From: CAYUVA01 sp964448115 [NCBI: uncultured bacterium]
GTDB taxonomy: Bacteria > CAYUVA01
Assembly: GCA_964448115.1 (NCBI GenBank)
Contig: CAYUVA010000015.1
Span: forward strand, 20,217 to 84,216
Length of the DNA stretch: 64,000 bases
Direction of reading: 5' to 3'
This document shows positions 44,445 to 53,449 of this stretch, piece by piece; position 1 is the first letter of the stretch; every line of letters begins with the position of its first letter. Below the pieces are notes generated by a model. That model worked only from the letters and a program-made list of their open reading frames with translations, had not been told where the DNA came from and made no database searches. The position numbers were made by a program, and so were the translations under genes.

Positions 44445-45365
44445 ATGAATAAAGATGACCTGAACAAGCTGGTCAATGACATCCTGCACGAGGAGGAGAG
44501 ACACTCCCCTACCCTGGAAATTGGATGCGAGGCTCGATATGATCTTAAAAGTTCGCAGCCAATACCGGCGATGGTCTCCAATCGGCACATACACCTCAAG
44601 CAGGAAACTATAGAGCTTCTCTTCGGCAAGGGATACAGGCTAGAGCGAATAAGATCCCTAGGACAGCCGGGGGAATTCGTATCGCAAGCTGAGGTAACCA
44701 TCGCAACCATGCGAGATGCCATACCAAGTGTGCGTGTGCTCGGTCCGCCCCGCAGCTTCGACCAGGTTGAGTTATCGCGCACCGATGGGTATCGCCTGGG
44801 AATCAGTCCGCCTGTTCGTCTCAGTGGAAATATCAAGGGAAGTGAGAGCATAACCCTAATTGGTCCAAAAGGCTCTATCTACCTGAAAGAGGGTGCCATT
44901 GTTGCTGCCCGTCATATCCATCTGACACCTTACGATGCAAAACAATTCCAGGTCAAGGATAAAGAACTAGTTTCAGTGCTCGTGCCTGGTGATAGACCCT
45001 TGATCTTCGATGATGTGATCGTGCGAGTTAATGAATCGTTCGCACTAGAGTTCCATATCGACCAGGACGAGGCAAACGCTGCCCATCTAAATAACCACGA
45101 CCAGGTATATATCGTCGAGCGTAAAGTCGTGTGCGACAGGGATGAACAGCCCGCTAAGAAGAAAGCGGAAAAACCTAAGCCAACTGATAGGATCAAAGCC
45201 TCTACTGATGATGGGATGCGGGCAATGGGTTTCATCTCCGAGGCTGATGTGAGGAAAGCTATCAAGGATAAGGCAAAACTATATATAGATAAGACTACAA
45301 TAATAACCGCCCTGGCTCGCGAGCTGGGAACTGAGAATGATATATTCGTAATGCTCGATACATGA
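44445..45365 (+). CDS. pduL: PduL-type phosphate acyltransferase with N- and C-terminal extensions
   Basis: Converts acyl-CoA and phosphate to acyl phosphate, replacing Pta and feeding acetate kinase. Two zinc-binding blocks are present: 'VSNRHIHLKQE' (His48, His50) and 'VAARHIHLTPYDA' (His157, His159), together with 'SLGQPGEF' and 'VRVLGPPRSFDQVELSRTD'. Residues 1-18 form an amphipathic helix ('DDLNKLVNDILHEEE') like an encapsulation peptide. After a Lys/Pro linker (about 225-245) a C-terminal part, 'FISEADVRKAI...LYIDKTTIITALAREL', resembles segments found in other microcompartment-associated proteins. The core is about 180 residues; 306 is long. Confidence 0.88.
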   Translation: MNKDDLNKLVNDILHEEERHSPTLEIGCEARYDLKSSQPIPAMVSNRHIHLKQETIELLFGKGYRLERIRSLGQPGEFVSQAEVTIATMRDAIPSVRVLGPPRSFDQVELSRTDGYRLGISPPVRLSGNIKGSESITLIGPKGSIYLKEGAIVAARHIHLTPYDAKQFQVKDKELVSVLVPGDRPLIFDDVIVRVNESFALEFHIDQDEANAAHLNNHDQVYIVERKVVCDRDEQPAKKKAEKPKPTDRIKASTDDGMRAMGFISEADVRKAIKDKAKLYIDKTTIITALARELGTENDIFVMLDT

Positions 45366-45389
45366 GCAAGAGCAAAGACAGACTACTAG

Positions 45390-45641
45390 ATGAAATCCGT
45401 AGCTTCGCATACAAGGGATGGATTGTTAGATCATCTTTGGAAAAATGGAGTACCAGCGATAACCTACACAAAGAAACCTTTACCCGCATTCCCACTGGTC
45501 GGATATGGCATGGATACTGAAATTGATTTCCCCAATGCCTGGGAATTCTGTAATAATAATCCGATCCTTCCGGTGGACACCCGCTACGAGCTGGAACACA
45601 TTGACCATATTAGCGAGATAATAATAGACTTCTTCTCTTAA
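45390..45641 (+). pseudogene. Possible C-terminal remnant of a DegT/DnrJ-like aminotransferase
   Basis: An 83-codon frame with 'LLDHLWKNGVPAITY' and 'FPNAWEFCNNNPILPVDTRY...IDHISEIIIDFF', which recalls the end of DegT/DnrJ/EryC1 sugar aminotransferases (conserved L-P-x at the substrate strand, then a closing helix). The catalytic lysine domain is absent, and a second ATG at 45362 in another frame overlaps the pduL stop and ends after 52 codons. I read this as a decayed fragment; a genuine small protein cannot be excluded. Confidence 0.35.
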
Positions 45642-45782
45642 AGAGCATTTTTCTCAATATCCCTATCAACCTTTTGGATCATAAAAATAACCCACCCTAT
45701 AAATATAAATTGATTTAGATGCAATATATCACTGGAATATCACTTAATATTATGCTATTAGCAGAAGACAAGGAGGATTAAA

Positions 45783-48446
45783 ATGCAAGGAAAACCGACT
45801 AGTTTCTGGTCAAAGTTAAAAAAGGATGAATCAGGCGAGATATTGGGATGGCATCCTTTGGTGGATCACCTGGCTGATGTAGGCGCCTGCTGTGAGGCGC
45901 TATTACAGTTGCCCTTGCTCAATCGCCGACTTGCAAGGTTGGGGGGAATTGATGCACTCGATGAGATCACCATTGCAAGGCTATCATTCCTGGCATCCCT
46001 TCACGATATAGGTAAATTCAACACTGGTTTCCAGGATGGCGCACTCAGCAAAAAAGCACCACGCATCGGGCATGTCTGGGAGTTTTGGGGGATATTCTCT
46101 CCATTGGGAGATAAATCCCTGAAAAAAACACTTATCGAGCTGATCAAGCTAAGGGAGATGCTATCCTGGCTTAAAAAATCACCTGTAGTCAAGCCGGATC
46201 AGTTGCTCATGGAGATGATCGCATCGATAATCTGCCATCATGGAAAACCTATTCCTCTCAATAGACATACTGAACCTCCACCAAGTAAAGACTTATGGGA
46301 AGCAAAATTCAATCTAGAACCAATTCGTGGTCTTGAGCAAGCGATCACCAAGGCACTGGAGTGGTTTCCGGGTATATTCGATGCAAGCCAACCATCCCTG
46401 CCCGCCAATCACCAGTTCTATCATGCCTTTAATGGCTTAGTTACATTGGCTGATTGGATCGCCTCTACTGAAACATTCTTCCCTTATAGCAATGAAAAAG
46501 ATGGTGATCGAATCGATTTAGCAAGGCAATCTGCGAAGAATGCTCTGGATGCAATGGGGCTGACAACCGATAGAATCAGAGCTGGTATGGGTAACAAGAA
46601 ACCTGGCTTCTCTGATATTAGCTCGTACAAGGCTCCACGACCGCTGCAGGTTCTTATCCAAGGGCTACCATACGATGAATCTGGTGATCTTGTGCTCCTG
46701 GAATCGGAGACCGGGAGCGGCAAGACCGAGGCAGCGCTAATCCGGTTCATTCAGCTATTTCACGCCGGCAAGGTCGATGGCATATACTTTGCCCTGCCGA
46801 CCCGCACCTCAGCAATGCAAATCTACAAACGGGTATGCGCAGCAATAAACAGATGCTTCCCGGATTATAGTCGGCGACCGCCGGTGATACTCGCTGTGCC
46901 TGGATATCTTGGAGTCGATGGTCAGGAGCGTACTCGTCCGGCTGGTTTTGAGCATCTATGGGATGATGATGAGAACTACCTTGTCCAGGCCCGGGGATGG
47001 GCTGCAGAGCAACCAAAGCGATACTTCACCGGATCAGTGATCATAGGCACCATCGACCAGGCATTGTTTTCAACCCTGATGGTGAAACATTCACACTTAA
47101 GGGCGACTGCTCTTTTACGGCATCTTTTAGTTGTCGATGAGGTTCACGCATCCGATGTGTATATGACCGAGATGCTATTAGAGTTGGTTAGACGGCAACT
47201 CGAATGCGGTGGATATGTGCTGCTGATGTCCGCAACACTAGGATCTGCCATGCGGGCCAGGTTTTTATACCCGCCTCATCAGAAGCCTGATTATGCAAAA
47301 CACAAGGACGATAAGTATCCCTTGATAACTCTTATGACTGGGAAAGATACTCGCTTTATTCCTATTAAGCATACTTTGAAAACTAAAATAGTTGATTGTA
47401 AGATAAAGTCTATTATCGATCAGCATGACCAGGTTGCACTCATGGCGCTTGATGCTGCCACAAAGGGAGCAAAGGTGCTTGTGCTGCGCAATACAGTAGA
47501 TGATTGTATAAAAACCCAACAGGCACTGGAACAAGCTGCCTATATCCATAATAAAGCTGACCTGCTATACAAGTGCAAGGGGGTCATTACCTGCCATCAT
47601 TCCCGTTTTGCTGAGCCTGACCGCCAGGATCTTGATAAGGCGATAGAGAAAGCAGTTGGAAAAGATGCACCAAATAAGGGATGCGTTGTAGTGGCAACCC
47701 AGACCGTTCAGCAGAGCTTAGACCTCGACTCGGATATGATGATTACCGATCTTTGTCCCATGGATGTATTACTCCAGCGCATTGGCAGGTTGCATCGCCA
47801 TGAAAAGGATCGTCCTCAAGGATTCGAGAAGGCGAGATTAATCGTTCTAACCCCACAAAACAGGGACATCTCAAGCTACATAAGTAAAAAAGGGCGCCAT
47901 ATAGGCAGATCCAGGGGTAAGCATGGTTTGGGGAGCGTATATTACAACCTGCTGAGCATCGAGGCGACATGGAGGCTGATTGAAAAGAATGAATGTATCA
48001 TCATCCCCGACATGTGCCGATCTCTGGTCGAGGGCGCAACCAACCCGCTGAAAATGAAATTGCTGGCAAATGAGTTAGGGGGAAAATGGATAACGCATCT
48101 CAGATATATTAATGGGTTGATCTTCGCACAAACAGAGAGAGCTGGGCTGAATATAATCGATTGGGGTATCTCTTATGCTGAAATATCTTTTCCTTCTAAT
48201 TATGAGGATATAAAAACCAGGCTTGACGCGGATGATCGTATTGCTAAATTCCCTGATGAAATAGAGCTTACCAGCCCCTTTGGTAATCTGATTACCAAGA
48301 TAATCATTCCGGGACATATTGTTAACAATATAGATATCAGAAATGAAGTTGAAGATATAAATATCATTGAAAAGGGATTTTCTTTTATCTACAATTCAAC
48401 TGATTTTATCTATACAAGGCACGGATTACAACTGCGAAATCAATAG
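45783..48446 (+). CDS. cas3: Cas3 nuclease-helicase (type I-E)
   Basis: Degrades DNA marked by Cascade. The N-terminal HD nuclease has 'GWHPLVDHLADV' (His24, His29), 'SLHDIGKFNTGF' (HD at 74-75) and 'ICHHGKP'. The helicase follows with Walker A 'ESETGSGKTEAAL' (about 309-316), the DEVH box 'LVVDEVHASDVYMTEML' (452-455), 'LMSATLGS' and motif VI 'QRIGRLHRHEK'. Length 887 is normal for a one-piece Cas3. A strong ribosome site (AGGAGG) precedes the ATG. First gene of a complete I-E operon reading toward the array. Confidence 0.95.
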   Translation: MQGKPTSFWSKLKKDESGEILGWHPLVDHLADVGACCEALLQLPLLNRRLARLGGIDALDEITIARLSFLASLHDIGKFNTGFQDGALSKKAPRIGHVWEFWGIFSPLGDKSLKKTLIELIKLREMLSWLKKSPVVKPDQLLMEMIASIICHHGKPIPLNRHTEPPPSKDLWEAKFNLEPIRGLEQAITKALEWFPGIFDASQPSLPANHQFYHAFNGLVTLADWIASTETFFPYSNEKDGDRIDLARQSAKNALDAMGLTTDRIRAGMGNKKPGFSDISSYKAPRPLQVLIQGLPYDESGDLVLLESETGSGKTEAALIRFIQLFHAGKVDGIYFALPTRTSAMQIYKRVCAAINRCFPDYSRRPPVILAVPGYLGVDGQERTRPAGFEHLWDDDENYLVQARGWAAEQPKRYFTGSVIIGTIDQALFSTLMVKHSHLRATALLRHLLVVDEVHASDVYMTEMLLELVRRQLECGGYVLLMSATLGSAMRARFLYPPHQKPDYAKHKDDKYPLITLMTGKDTRFIPIKHTLKTKIVDCKIKSIIDQHDQVALMALDAATKGAKVLVLRNTVDDCIKTQQALEQAAYIHNKADLLYKCKGVITCHHSRFAEPDRQDLDKAIEKAVGKDAPNKGCVVVATQTVQQSLDLDSDMMITDLCPMDVLLQRIGRLHRHEKDRPQGFEKARLIVLTPQNRDISSYISKKGRHIGRSRGKHGLGSVYYNLLSIEATWRLIEKNECIIIPDMCRSLVEGATNPLKMKLLANELGGKWITHLRYINGLIFAQTERAGLNIIDWGISYAEISFPSNYEDIKTRLDADDRIAKFPDEIELTSPFGNLITKIIIPGHIVNNIDIRNEVEDINIIEKGFSFIYNSTDFIYTRHGLQLRNQ

Positions 48447-48461
48447 ATAAGGAGAATATCA

Positions 48462-50075
48462 ATGAAATCTATTGAAAAGCCATTGAACCTTCTCGAAGAG
48501 CCATTGTTCGAGGCGATTCTATCCGAGGGTGGTGTTACATCTTCCTTGCCCCTTCCCGGTATCCTGGAGAATCTCTGCACACAGCGCATCCAGGCTTTCC
48601 CAGCCCTGCAAGTGCATCAATCACACGCCTGGTATGCCTTTTTAGTCCAACTGGCAGCAATGGCAATAGACAAAGGGATGCTCGAGGAATGGAAGCGCCT
48701 TAATCTTCGCTATGGAACCCCATGGCAGCAACTTGATCAGGGAACATGGAAGAAATGCCTGTTGGCGCTGACCGATGGTGCGATTGAACCGTGGTGTCTC
48801 GTGGTTCAAGATCCGCTCAAGCCCGCATTCATGCAGGCTCCGGCTCCTGAAGGATCGCTCAAGACATTCAAAAAGTTGGACGATGATGAAGCAGACCTCG
48901 ATATTCTGGTGCTCACCAAGAACCATGATATCAAGATCAATCGCATGGCCAGAAGGGATGTGGAGCAGGTTATCTACGGTCTGATCACCATACAGACGCT
49001 AAGTGGCTATTCTGGATACGGGAACTACGGCATCGCCCGCATGAACAGCGGACTCGGCAGCCGACCTTGCGTTACTGTAGTGCCGAGGGACTTGTCGCTA
49101 CGCTTTCAGAGGGACCTGTACATAATGATAGCAGCGTTGGACAAAGATACAAGGAACGAAAGCATTGAGCGCAGAGAAAAGGGGCACACCATCCTTTGGA
49201 CGATCCCCTGGGATGGAAAGGAGCAGTTGGATATAACGAGCTGCCATCCATATTTCTTGGAGATCTGCCGCCGCTTGCGTTTAACCTACGATGAGCAGGG
49301 TGACCTGGCTATCTACAAGAAGCCAACCCAGGCAGCAAGGATAAATGCCATAGAGCTTCAGGGGAACACTGGGGATCCGTGGACTCCGGTAAACAAAGAT
49401 GGAAAAGCTCTCACCGTCAGCAGCGCTGGATTCCATTATCGATTGGTACAAGAATTACTTCTAAGTGGCAATTATCAAGAACCTATAACACAGCAAATCA
49501 ACCCCTTGGACAACGACATCGAGGAGATGTACTTCTTTACCCAGGTATTGATCCGCTGGCAACGCAAGACCGAGGGTTACTTCGAGCGCAGGATACCACT
49601 GCCTCACAAGGTGCGTGACTTCCTATCCCTGGAAGAGGATACCAGACTGGAGCAGGTTGCAAACCTGTCTCAAGAGCTGGTCAACATCGCCGCAAATGTT
49701 GAATACAGGGTGCTAGCTCCCGCCATCAGAAAACTATCTGATCCGGAGAACAGCGCAGCAAGATGGATCAAAGAAATGGATAGCGCAGCAAGATGGATCA
49801 AAGAAATGGATCACATCGTGGATGATATCTTCTTCGAGTTCCTCTGGGAATCGCTGGAAAGGGATAAGAAAACCGGCGATATCCTTACCGAATGGAAAGA
49901 AAAGATGGTCATGGAGCTTGCTTATAGACAACTGCAGGAGGCGATACGATTCAGCGCCATACCGGATGCACGCCGATTCGAGAAGATAGTCGCCGCTGAG
50001 CGTATATTCTGGGCTAGTGCAAGAAAAAACTGCCCAGAGATATTCAATAAGAAGGAAGGAGTAAAAAATGCTTGA
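48462..50075 (+). CDS. cas8e: Cascade large subunit Cas8e (Cse1/CasA)
   Basis: Recognises the PAM and recruits Cas3. 'LNLLEEPLFEAIL' at the start and 'LSGYSGYGNYGIARMNSGLGSRPCVTVVPR' region (the conserved glycine-rich L1-like stretch) identify Cse1, with a C-terminal four-helix bundle. Within that helical part, residues 431-440 and 441-450 are identical because a 30-base unit is duplicated in tandem. Length 537 is typical. It overlaps the next gene by 8 bases. Confidence 0.9.
   Translation: MKSIEKPLNLLEEPLFEAILSEGGVTSSLPLPGILENLCTQRIQAFPALQVHQSHAWYAFLVQLAAMAIDKGMLEEWKRLNLRYGTPWQQLDQGTWKKCLLALTDGAIEPWCLVVQDPLKPAFMQAPAPEGSLKTFKKLDDDEADLDILVLTKNHDIKINRMARRDVEQVIYGLITIQTLSGYSGYGNYGIARMNSGLGSRPCVTVVPRDLSLRFQRDLYIMIAALDKDTRNESIERREKGHTILWTIPWDGKEQLDITSCHPYFLEICRRLRLTYDEQGDLAIYKKPTQAARINAIELQGNTGDPWTPVNKDGKALTVSSAGFHYRLVQELLLSGNYQEPITQQINPLDNDIEEMYFFTQVLIRWQRKTEGYFERRIPLPHKVRDFLSLEEDTRLEQVANLSQELVNIAANVEYRVLAPAIRKLSDPENSAARWIKEMDSAARWIKEMDHIVDDIFFEFLWESLERDKKTGDILTEWKEKMVMELAYRQLQEAIRFSAIPDARRFEKIVAAERIFWASARKNCPEIFNKKEGVKNA
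49752..49811 (+). repeat. In-frame 30-bp exact tandem duplication in cas8e
   Basis: Two adjacent identical 30-base copies (49752-49781, 49782-49811) encode 'SAARWIKEMD' twice, in the C-terminal helical domain. The copies show no sequence divergence, so the duplication is recent or kept by gene conversion. Confidence 0.92.
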
Positions 50076-50649
50076 GAATGAGGTTTTGGAGACCAAAGAA
50101 CAGAGCGATGAATCCTTTAAGACAACCTTTTCGGATTCACTATCTAAGATCATTAACTTTTTAGATGTAAGTCTCATCCATAAACTTGATAAGGGTGATG
50201 TGGCTGAATTGAGGAGAATCCAGGTCGGTGAGCTTCCTTCATGCCCCGCATTCTGGAAGCTGATCACCTCGCCAGTCTTCTCTTTGGTACTTACCGAGTA
50301 CGAACCGGCACTACTGGAGCAGGAGAAGCAATGGGCGGTTGTAATGGCTTCAATGGCTTTGAGCGCAGGATTGCACGATGTAAAGTCGCGGCTTGGAGAG
50401 AGCCTGGCAAAGGCAGAGTATTCGGAGATGCGACTGGAGCGCCTTCTCAGAGCGCAGGGAGAGGATCTGCAAAAACATATCCTGCTCACCGCACGCTTCT
50501 TAAACGCAAAGGCGCAGCATTTCAACTGCATCGAGATGGCTGGGCTTATATTTTATGAGCCTAACAAAGAACTATCAGACAAATTAAGACACAGTATCGC
50601 CCGTGGATACTACTTTAACCGCTTTGCACAGAAGAAAGGAGAAGAGTGA
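50068..50649 (+). CDS. cas11e: Cascade small subunit Cas11e (Cse2/CasB)
   Basis: A 193-residue helical protein in the expected cse2 place, between cas8e and cas7e. 'GDVAELRRI' and 'HFNCIEMAGLIF' plus 'DKLRHSIARGYYFNRFAQKKG' at the end are typical of Cse2, which lines the belly of Cascade and holds the non-target strand. It overlaps cas8e by 8 bases and is followed after 1 base by cas7e. The first 30 residues (acidic) are a little longer than usual. Confidence 0.85.
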   Translation: MLENEVLETKEQSDESFKTTFSDSLSKIINFLDVSLIHKLDKGDVAELRRIQVGELPSCPAFWKLITSPVFSLVLTEYEPALLEQEKQWAVVMASMALSAGLHDVKSRLGESLAKAEYSEMRLERLLRAQGEDLQKHILLTARFLNAKAQHFNCIEMAGLIFYEPNKELSDKLRHSIARGYYFNRFAQKKGEE

Positions 50650-50650
50650 T

Positions 50651-51904
50651 ATGCTAGACTTCTCACCTAGATTCGTTCAGATTCACTATCTGACATCGTA
50701 TCCATCAGCGCTGCTCAACAGGGATGACGCAGGCTTCGCAAAGAGAATCCCCTTTGGAGGGGCTACAAGAACCCGCATTTCCTCACAGTGCTTAAAGAGA
50801 CACTGGAGGAAGTTCGATGGAGAGCACTCGCTACGATCTTTGGAGATCGGCATGTCGGTGCGCTCCAGGAGAACCTTTGATCGCTACATCTACAGGGCGC
50901 TTTTGGATGATCAGTTGCCCGAAGAGCTGGTTAAGATAGCGACCGAAGAGGTTATGAAGCAGGTGCTCGGTGAAAGCCCCAAACGGAAGGAGAAGAAAAA
51001 AGGGGAGGAAGAACAAGGCGCAGCGAAGCAAAGCGAAGACCACAGCAAGGGAATCTCCTTCGAAACCGGACAGGTCACAGTCCTGGGACACAAGGAGCTT
51101 GACTACATCCGATCCGAGATCAAGAAAGCTATCTTGGAGTCGAACAACGAAGCCAAGCATCTAAGAGAGATCCTCAAAGACCGCTTCAAAAAGGGCGAAG
51201 GCAAGAAGAACCTCGAAGCGCTGCGCAATGGAGCCGGGCTTGATGCAGCACTATTCGGCAGAATGGTTACCGGAGATATTCTTGCCAGGATCGATGCACC
51301 TGTGCATGTCGCCCACGCCTTCACCGTGCACGCAGAGAGCACCGAGCCGGATTACTTCACCGTAGTCGATGACCTGATGGGGGAGACCGAACTCGGCGCC
51401 GCGCACATCAACACAACCGAGCTGAGCAGCGGACTCTACTATGGATACATCGCTATCGATGTCCCACTGCTGATATCTAACCTGGAAGGGTGTAAGCCGA
51501 ACGATATCTGGCAGGCGGACAAGGAGCTTGCAGCCAAGGTGGTAAGAAGCCTTATCTACACGGTAGCCACAGTCTCACCAGGTGCTAAACTCGGCTCAAC
51601 AGCACCACACAGCTACGCAAACCTGGTAATGATCGAGACCGGCAACGCTCAACCCAGAACTATGGCTAATGCCTTCTTAAAGCCAGTTTCGATGCGAGGA
51701 GATCTATTGACCAACGCTTATGATATGCTTGCCAAACATTGGAAAGCACTCAAGGGAATGTATCCTGACCTTGCGACCAATGCTAAACTGGCTGGTATCG
51801 GACAACTCGACGAGCTTCTAAGGGCACTAGACAACGGACAGCAGAAATCTTTATCCCTCAACGAACTGGCAGACTGGGCAGCAGCATCGATCAAGGGGGT
51901 GTAG
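50651..51904 (+). CDS. cas7e: Cascade backbone subunit Cas7e (Cse4/CasC)
   Basis: Forms the crRNA-binding spine. 'FVQIHYLTSYPSALLNRDDAGFAKRI' region, 'GGATRTRISSQCLKRHWR', 'DAALFGRMV', 'VAHAFTVH' and 'LGAAHINTTELSSGLYY' are all characteristic. ATG 50651 is chosen; an in-frame upstream start at 50603 would run deep into cas11e. The protein is 417 residues, longer than the usual ~350-390, mainly because of a Lys/Glu-rich insert at about 110-140. Confidence 0.93.
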   Translation: MLDFSPRFVQIHYLTSYPSALLNRDDAGFAKRIPFGGATRTRISSQCLKRHWRKFDGEHSLRSLEIGMSVRSRRTFDRYIYRALLDDQLPEELVKIATEEVMKQVLGESPKRKEKKKGEEEQGAAKQSEDHSKGISFETGQVTVLGHKELDYIRSEIKKAILESNNEAKHLREILKDRFKKGEGKKNLEALRNGAGLDAALFGRMVTGDILARIDAPVHVAHAFTVHAESTEPDYFTVVDDLMGETELGAAHINTTELSSGLYYGYIAIDVPLLISNLEGCKPNDIWQADKELAAKVVRSLIYTVATVSPGAKLGSTAPHSYANLVMIETGNAQPRTMANAFLKPVSMRGDLLTNAYDMLAKHWKALKGMYPDLATNAKLAGIGQLDELLRALDNGQQKSLSLNELADWAAASIKGV

Positions 51905-51908
51905 AAAT

Positions 51909-52670
51909 ATGCTTGAGATCGATATCATCCTGCTTAGATTCGATGCGCCAATGATCAGCTTCGGCAGAGAACTGGTCGATAACTATGGATACATTCAGCC
52001 TTGGCCAGCCCGGTCTTTAATGACCGGGCTGCTCGCCAATGCGCTGGGTTATGACCATAGCGAGGCTGAAAAGCTCAATCAACTCCAGCAAAGGCTAATT
52101 TATGCCTTAAGATGCGATAAGCCTGGCAGGGAATTCACCGATTTCCACACCGTTGACCTGGGACAGAAACACCTGGTCAATACCGGCTGGACTACCAGAA
52201 CAAGACCCATCGGCAGAGGCGGAGCATCAGGTGAAGCGACCCACATCAGATATCGACACTACTACGCTGACAGCATCTACACGCTGGCATTGACACTCAA
52301 GGAACCGAGCCAACAGCCAACTATGGACAGGCTACAGGAAGCGCTTAGATTTCCAGCACGACCCCTTTTCATCGGAAGAAAAACATGCCTACCCGCAGCA
52401 CCCATATTCTTGGAAAGGGTTAAAGATCGATCACTTATAGACGCTCTTAAAAAGGCGAATTTACACCAAAGAGCAACAAAGGAGCTATCCCAAGAGTCGA
52501 TCTACTTGCAGGCGTGGTGGGACACAGAGGATACCTGTCCAGACCAGTCCCAGCAGTCGGGATCAAGGATGATCCCGGTTACCGACATGAGGGACTGGTT
52601 GAACCAGATCCACTGTGGAAGGCGATTTATCTATCACGGAAGAATCAAGCTGGAAGGAAATGGCAAATGA
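51909..52670 (+). CDS. cas5e: Cascade subunit Cas5e (CasD)
   Basis: Binds the 5' handle of the crRNA. 'ILLRFDAPMISFG' and 'QPWPARSLMTGLLANALGYDHSEAEKL' region are the Cas5 signature with its glycine-rich loop; 'YYADSIYTLAL' and 'RPLFIGRKTCLPAAPI' follow in order. Full length at 253 residues. It begins 4 bases after cas7e and its stop overlaps the cas6e ATG (ATGA). Confidence 0.9.
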   Translation: MLEIDIILLRFDAPMISFGRELVDNYGYIQPWPARSLMTGLLANALGYDHSEAEKLNQLQQRLIYALRCDKPGREFTDFHTVDLGQKHLVNTGWTTRTRPIGRGGASGEATHIRYRHYYADSIYTLALTLKEPSQQPTMDRLQEALRFPARPLFIGRKTCLPAAPIFLERVKDRSLIDALKKANLHQRATKELSQESIYLQAWWDTEDTCPDQSQQSGSRMIPVTDMRDWLNQIHCGRRFIYHGRIKLEGNGK

Positions 52671-53449
52671 GCAATCAAAACGGAAAACTCAACATGGTGC
52701 AGACATACTTCTCTATCAGATCACTCATGCAACTAGCTCGACTCAATAAGCTACCCATACACTTTCTCGACCTCGGATACATCGTACACTGCAAGCTCAG
52801 AAAGCTATTCGGCGACCTCGCTCCCGCACCATTTCGGCTCATGGAAGATAGACACGACCACGCGAAACTAAGAATACTAGGATATTCGATGGCTACCGTG
52901 GAGCAGCTTATTGAACATGCCAACCAATTCGCTCTGCCCGAGGCATTCCAGGGCTTTGATCCTGATACAACAATGCACAAACCGATGCCAGAAACCTGGA
53001 AGCCAGGACAGTTATTCTCATTCGAGGTGCTTGTCTGCCCCATAAGAAGAATAAAGAAGCAAGATCCAGATAATCCTGACCACAAGATAAGTGTCGAAAT
53101 CGATGCCTTCCTCGCCGAGTGCATAAATCAAGGAGGCTTCGGGAAGAAGTATGTTGACCGACAGAAGGTTTACAACCAGTGGCTCAAGGAGCAGTTCCAG
53201 ACCATCCGCGGAGCAACACTCATAAAATCGAGGCTCTATGGCTTCAGGCGCATGCGACATATCAGGCTTACAAAGGAGAAAAACAGGAAAGCAAAAACTA
53301 TAGAGCGCCCCTGCGCACTGATGGTCGGACAACTTAAGATCCAAGAACCGAATCAATTCAACAAAATGATAAAAAGAGGGATCGGAAGACATAGAGCCTT
53401 CGGATATGGTATGCTATTACTAAAACCGTGGGATGAAACTCTATGTTAG
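52667..53449 (+). CDS. cas6e: CRISPR RNA endonuclease Cas6e (CasE)
   Basis: Cuts the pre-crRNA at the repeat hairpin and stays bound. A 260-residue double-ferredoxin protein; the start overlaps cas5e by 4 bases. 'YIVHCKLRKLFGD' near the N-terminus holds the His expected in the active site, and 'MIKRGIGRHRAFGYGMLLLKP' is the glycine-rich C-terminal loop. A longer frame from 52514 is a shadow over cas5e. It is the only Cas6 seen in the window and so may also serve the type III operon. Confidence 0.9.
   Translation: MSNQNGKLNMVQTYFSIRSLMQLARLNKLPIHFLDLGYIVHCKLRKLFGDLAPAPFRLMEDRHDHAKLRILGYSMATVEQLIEHANQFALPEAFQGFDPDTTMHKPMPETWKPGQLFSFEVLVCPIRRIKKQDPDNPDHKISVEIDAFLAECINQGGFGKKYVDRQKVYNQWLKEQFQTIRGATLIKSRLYGFRRMRHIRLTKEKNRKAKTIERPCALMVGQLKIQEPNQFNKMIKRGIGRHRAFGYGMLLLKPWDETLC

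Noticed and set aside
49734-50531. 265-codon minus-strand frame opposite cas8e/cas11e
   Set aside because: Antisense shadow of the cas operon; it even translates the 30-bp duplication as a repeat.
52514-52666. Longer cas6e start
   Set aside because: The extra 51 codons overlap cas5e out of frame; the ATGA overlap at 52667 is the normal arrangement.
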